Below are positions 13,569 to 15,834 of a DNA stretch of 15,834 nucleotides, piece by piece. The stretch is from contig DKDL01000086.1 of NCBI GenBank assembly GCA_002449335.1, forward strand, positions 1 to 15,834, given 5' to 3'. This stretch comes from Succinatimonas sp. UBA6849 (GTDB lineage: Bacteria; Pseudomonadota; Gammaproteobacteria; Enterobacterales; Succinivibrionaceae). The notes below the pieces were generated by a model. That model ran no database searches and had not been told where the DNA came from. It was given only the letters and a program-made list of their open reading frames with translations. Position 1 is the first letter of the stretch; each line of letters starts with the position of its first letter. Position numbers and translations under genes: made by a program.

Positions 13569-14807
13569 TTAAAGAACATTATCGCGGATTGCGTTGTTCT
13601 TTCTATACTGAGCAGGGCTCTCACCCTGTATTGAAATAAAGACACGACCAAAATGACTTTGGGAATTAAATGACAGCATTAAGGCGATATCTGAGATACT
13701 TTTATCTGTTGTAGCAAGAAGAGTTTTAGCAACTTCAATTTTACGAAGTCTTGCGTACTCTCCTAGAGTCATTTTCTTTTCTTCTTTAAAGAGCTTTGAG
13801 AGGTAACTTGAGCTTACTTTTAGCTTATTGCTTACTGTCTCAAGATTAAACTTTTCGTATAGATGACGGTCAATGTAGTCACAAGCTCTTAAAACTACAG
13901 GTGAGAGCAAATTACCTTGTTCAAGATCAAGTTTATGTTTTGCCACCATCTGAGTACATCTTAAAGCACAGGCTCTGGCTAAAGCTGCTGCATCACTAGG
14001 ATACTTACAATCCTCTACTTCCATGATAAAAGCATCAGAGATAACATATAGCTCTTCAACACTCAAACCAGCTTCAATAGCTGCTCTTGAAGCAATAGTG
14101 ATATCAACAATTGCTAAATTCTTAGCAGATCTTAATTCTGATCTGGCCAGTGTTCCGCGCATACTTGCATAGATTGAATTTAGAGCTTTTTTAAGCCCTT
14201 CAACGTCACCTTGTTTTATCGCAAGTTTAATTGAGTCCTCAAATACACCTGGATTATGAGGTCTGTTAGTTAGGGATTGCCTTGAAAAGATATTAGCAAC
14301 ATGCTTTTGAGCTGATTCTAAGAGTTCATCATTTAAAAAACTCTTATCTAAGAAATCACTTAGAAATATGTACTTGTCAGTAATTGAACTGTAGATTAGC
14401 AGAAGAATTGAAGCCAACTTTTTCACATCAATGTAAAACAAGCTTACATTGTTTGCTTTATGCTTTAGCGCATATAACTTGCAAAAGTTCTGATCAACCT
14501 GAGTAATTACCACAGGACCTATCACCAATATTAGGTCATCAGTACACTTAACACCACCAAATAACACAGGTTGTTCTTCGTTAATGATGACTATATTCTT
14601 TTCTTTGACTTCTTTTAGGATCTTCTTTCGAAATTCATAGTCAGTTTTTAGTACATTCCATTCATCGACTTCTTCTCTATCAAACTTCTCGTAGTAGTGG
14701 TTGTCTGATTTAAAGATATGAGTAGGCACTGGAACTAATTCTTTGACTAGTCCCAGTCCGTATGACAATGGCAGGATTTTCTGTTGTTTTTCTTTAGAAT
14801 CATCCAT
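13569..14807 (-). CDS. AraC/XylS-family transcriptional regulator with large N-terminal region
   Basis: DNA-binding regulator of 412 residues. The C-terminal ~105 residues hold two helix-turn-helix units: a first around FNLETVSNKLKVSSSYLSKLF, and the AraC signature stretch with SISDIALMLSFNSQSHFGRVF and ESPAQYRK. The middle part (YASMRGTLARSELRSAKNLA, then SRAAIEAGLSVEELYVISDA) resembles the helical module of AraC regulators I associate mainly with Firmicutes. The N-terminal ~190 residues match no sensor domain I recognise and are probably the ligand-responsive part. The gene follows rbsD after 36 bases; the ribosome binding site is weak (AAGG well upstream of the ATG). It is the last gene before the promoter of the ABC/transketolase operon, which makes it the natural candidate activator of that operon. 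Confidence 0.85.
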   Translation of the reverse strand: MDDSKEKQQKILPLSYGLGLVKELVPVPTHIFKSDNHYYEKFDREEVDEWNVLKTDYEFRKKILKEVKEKNIVIINEEQPVLFGGVKCTDDLILVIGPVVITQVDQNFCKLYALKHKANNVSLFYIDVKKLASILLLIYSSITDKYIFLSDFLDKSFLNDELLESAQKHVANIFSRQSLTNRPHNPGVFEDSIKLAIKQGDVEGLKKALNSIYASMRGTLARSELRSAKNLAIVDITIASRAAIEAGLSVEELYVISDAFIMEVEDCKYPSDAAALARACALRCTQMVAKHKLDLEQGNLLSPVVLRACDYIDRHLYEKFNLETVSNKLKVSSSYLSKLFKEEKKMTLGEYARLRKIEVAKTLLATTDKSISDIALMLSFNSQSHFGRVFISIQGESPAQYRKNNAIRDNVL

Positions 14808-14843
14808 ATCTAGCTAAAGACGACCTTAAGAAATAAAACTGAC

Positions 14844-15245
14844 TTAGAAAGACACATTTGACTCTAAGATAACATTGCTAAATGGCTTGCACTCACCAGT
14901 TCTTACTACCGCAACACTTGAAGCAGAGAGTTTTTTGAACTGCTCATGAGGTACTTCAACAACCTCTACTCCATTGAGTTTAGCCCATTCGTAGATCTTC
15001 TGGTAGAAAGCAGGATTTGCTTCTTTTGCCTCAGAGGCAATAGTTACTTTTTGGAATTTAGCTTCTGCATCGACAACGTTAAATACATCATCAAAAGCAG
15101 GTACACCATATGTAACTGCAAGATCGATTCTCTGAACTCCCTTAGGAACTGGCAATCCACAATCTCCGATAGTTAGAGTATCAAAATGACCTAATTTTGA
15201 GATTACGTATGATAATTCTGAATTTAAGCAACCAATCTTTTTCAT
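14844..15245 (-). CDS. rbsD: D-ribose pyranase RbsD
   Basis: Cytoplasmic mutarotase that interconverts beta-pyranose and beta-furanose forms of D-ribose and so feeds ribokinase. It has 133 residues (E. coli 139) and aligns along its whole length: the start MKKIGCLNSELSYVISKLGH, then IGDCGLPVPK and the C-terminal GECKPFSNVIL. The catalytic His is His20, Asp28 is present, and a further conserved His is His100. The usual PYAN near the C-terminus reads PFSN here, so a ribose-contacting Tyr is Phe. AGGAG sits 7 bases before the ATG and overlaps the stop of rbsK. D-apiose cannot form a pyranose ring, so this gene probably serves ribose and not the pathway downstream. Confidence 0.93.
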   Translation of the reverse strand: MKKIGCLNSELSYVISKLGHFDTLTIGDCGLPVPKGVQRIDLAVTYGVPAFDDVFNVVDAEAKFQKVTIASEAKEANPAFYQKIYEWAKLNGVEVVEVPHEQFKKLSASSVAVVRTGECKPFSNVILESNVSF

Positions 15246-15255
15246 TTTATTTCTC

Positions 15256-15834
15256 CTAGAGCTTATCTACTAAAACATCAACTTTTGATTTCTTAATGAA
15301 ATCTAAGACAGCACTAGCCTTTGGAATAGAAGGTGTTGCACCTTTAGTCTGTACAGCTAAAGCTGATGCTGCTGTTGCACATTTAATAGCGAGCGCAGGA
15401 TTCATACCTGATGCTAAATTAGTAATTAAATAACCTAAGAAGGTGTCACCTGCAGCTGTGGTATCTACAGCCTGAACCTTAAATGACTTACAAGAAATTG
15501 GATCACAGCCAACCTGTTTTAAGATTGAACCACGAGAACCTAAAGTTAACACGAATGAAGAATTTGGATACTTCTTTGTAAGCTCATCAATTAACTCATA
15601 AGGATCGGTATCAGCTGGCTTTGACACCATTGAAGAACCTTCGATCTCATTTACAATCAGATAAGAGCATTTATCTAAAGGCAATTTCAATAATTCATCA
15701 GAGTATGGAGATACGTTAAAGCAAACTTTTAAGCCTTTTTCGTATGCCTTATTGATCATGTATTCGATGTTATTAGTCTCATTTTGCAGAACTAAATAAT
15801 CCCCATTCTCAAAATGAGACAAGGTTTCATCAAT
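15256..15834 (-). CDS. rbsK: Ribokinase, C-terminal part (5' end beyond the window)
   Basis: PfkB-family sugar kinase that phosphorylates D-ribose to ribose 5-phosphate in the cytoplasm. The frame is open to the window edge, so about 192 of the usual ~310 residues are present; the TTG near 15822 is an internal Leu codon and not a start. Visible family marks are the LQNE segment, LIVNEIE (the N-x-x-E motif of PfkB kinases), TLGSRGS, and DTTAAGDTF near fragment residues 124-132. The Asp of AAGD is the catalytic base, and E. coli RbsK has the same AAGD in place of the more common GAGD. The TAG stop is embedded in the ribosome binding site of rbsD, so the two genes are co-transcribed and probably translationally coupled. 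Assignment is firm at family level; ribose specificity rests on the RbsK-like motif and the rbsD neighbour. Confidence 0.9.
   Translation of the reverse strand: MDETLSHFENGDYLVLQNETNNIEYMINKAYEKGLKVCFNVSPYSDELLKLPLDKCSYLIVNEIEGSSMVSKPADTDPYELIDELTKKYPNSSFVLTLGSRGSILKQVGCDPISCKSFKVQAVDTTAAGDTFLGYLITNLASGMNPALAIKCATAASALAVQTKGATPSIPKASAVLDFIKKSKVDVLVDKL

Noticed and set aside
15820..15822. TTG as start of the ribokinase gene
   Set aside because: The same frame continues upstream to the window edge with residues that fit the family, and the protein would lack its N-terminal third.
1..15834. CRISPR arrays, insertion sequences, tRNA or rRNA genes, phage genes
   Set aside because: No repeat-spacer pattern, transposase, tRNA-like cloverleaf or integrase was seen; the window reads as an ordinary metabolic locus.

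Overview
All convincing genes lie on the minus strand, so transcription runs from high to low coordinates. The window is AT-rich, has strong AGGAG-type ribosome binding sites, and encodes a signal-peptide-bearing periplasmic sugar-binding protein, a DUF2291 protein and a crr-like EIIA, with CRP-like sites in two promoter regions. This suggests a low-GC Gram-negative, possibly a gut or rumen gammaproteobacterium such as Succinivibrionaceae. The taxon is a guess from gene content and codon use.

Layout, in transcription order. (1) 15834-13569: the 3' part of a ribokinase gene (rbsK), rbsD and an AraC-family regulator. (2) 13568-13258: a 311-bp promoter region with a -35/-10 pair, a CRP-like site, repeated TGACA/TGTCA motifs and a leader hairpin. 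(3) 13257-3764: a tightly packed nine-gene operon encoding an RbsB-type binding protein, a DUF2291 protein, an RbsA-type ATPase, an RbsC-type permease, a stand-alone EIIA(Glc)-like protein, an L-fucose-isomerase-family protein, a split transketolase (two subunits) and an FGGY sugar kinase. A terminator-like hairpin follows. (4) 3650-2586: a ROK-family regulator. (5) 2585-2412: a second regulatory gap with a CRP-like site and an inverted repeat. (6) 2411-1: a GPH-family sugar:cation symporter and the N-terminal 344 residues of a DUF4038/GH140 apiosidase-like glycoside hydrolase with no signal peptide.

Best joint reading: a D-apiose (branched plant pentose) utilisation locus. Free apiose would enter through the ABC importer. 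Intact apiosides would enter through the GPH symporter and be cleaved inside the cell by the GH140-like enzyme. The isomerase would make D-apulose, the FGGY kinase D-apulose 4-phosphate, and the split transketolase (AptA/AptB type) would combine this with glyceraldehyde 3-phosphate to give xylulose 5-phosphate and DHAP. The enzymes of this route are described in the literature. The association with an intracellular GH140 enzyme and GPH symporter, a dedicated EIIA protein, and two local regulators (AraC type and ROK type) is the part worth a second look. The substrate assignment is inferred from families and neighbourhood. rbsK-rbsD at the right edge are probably the end of a ribose unit lying outside the window.
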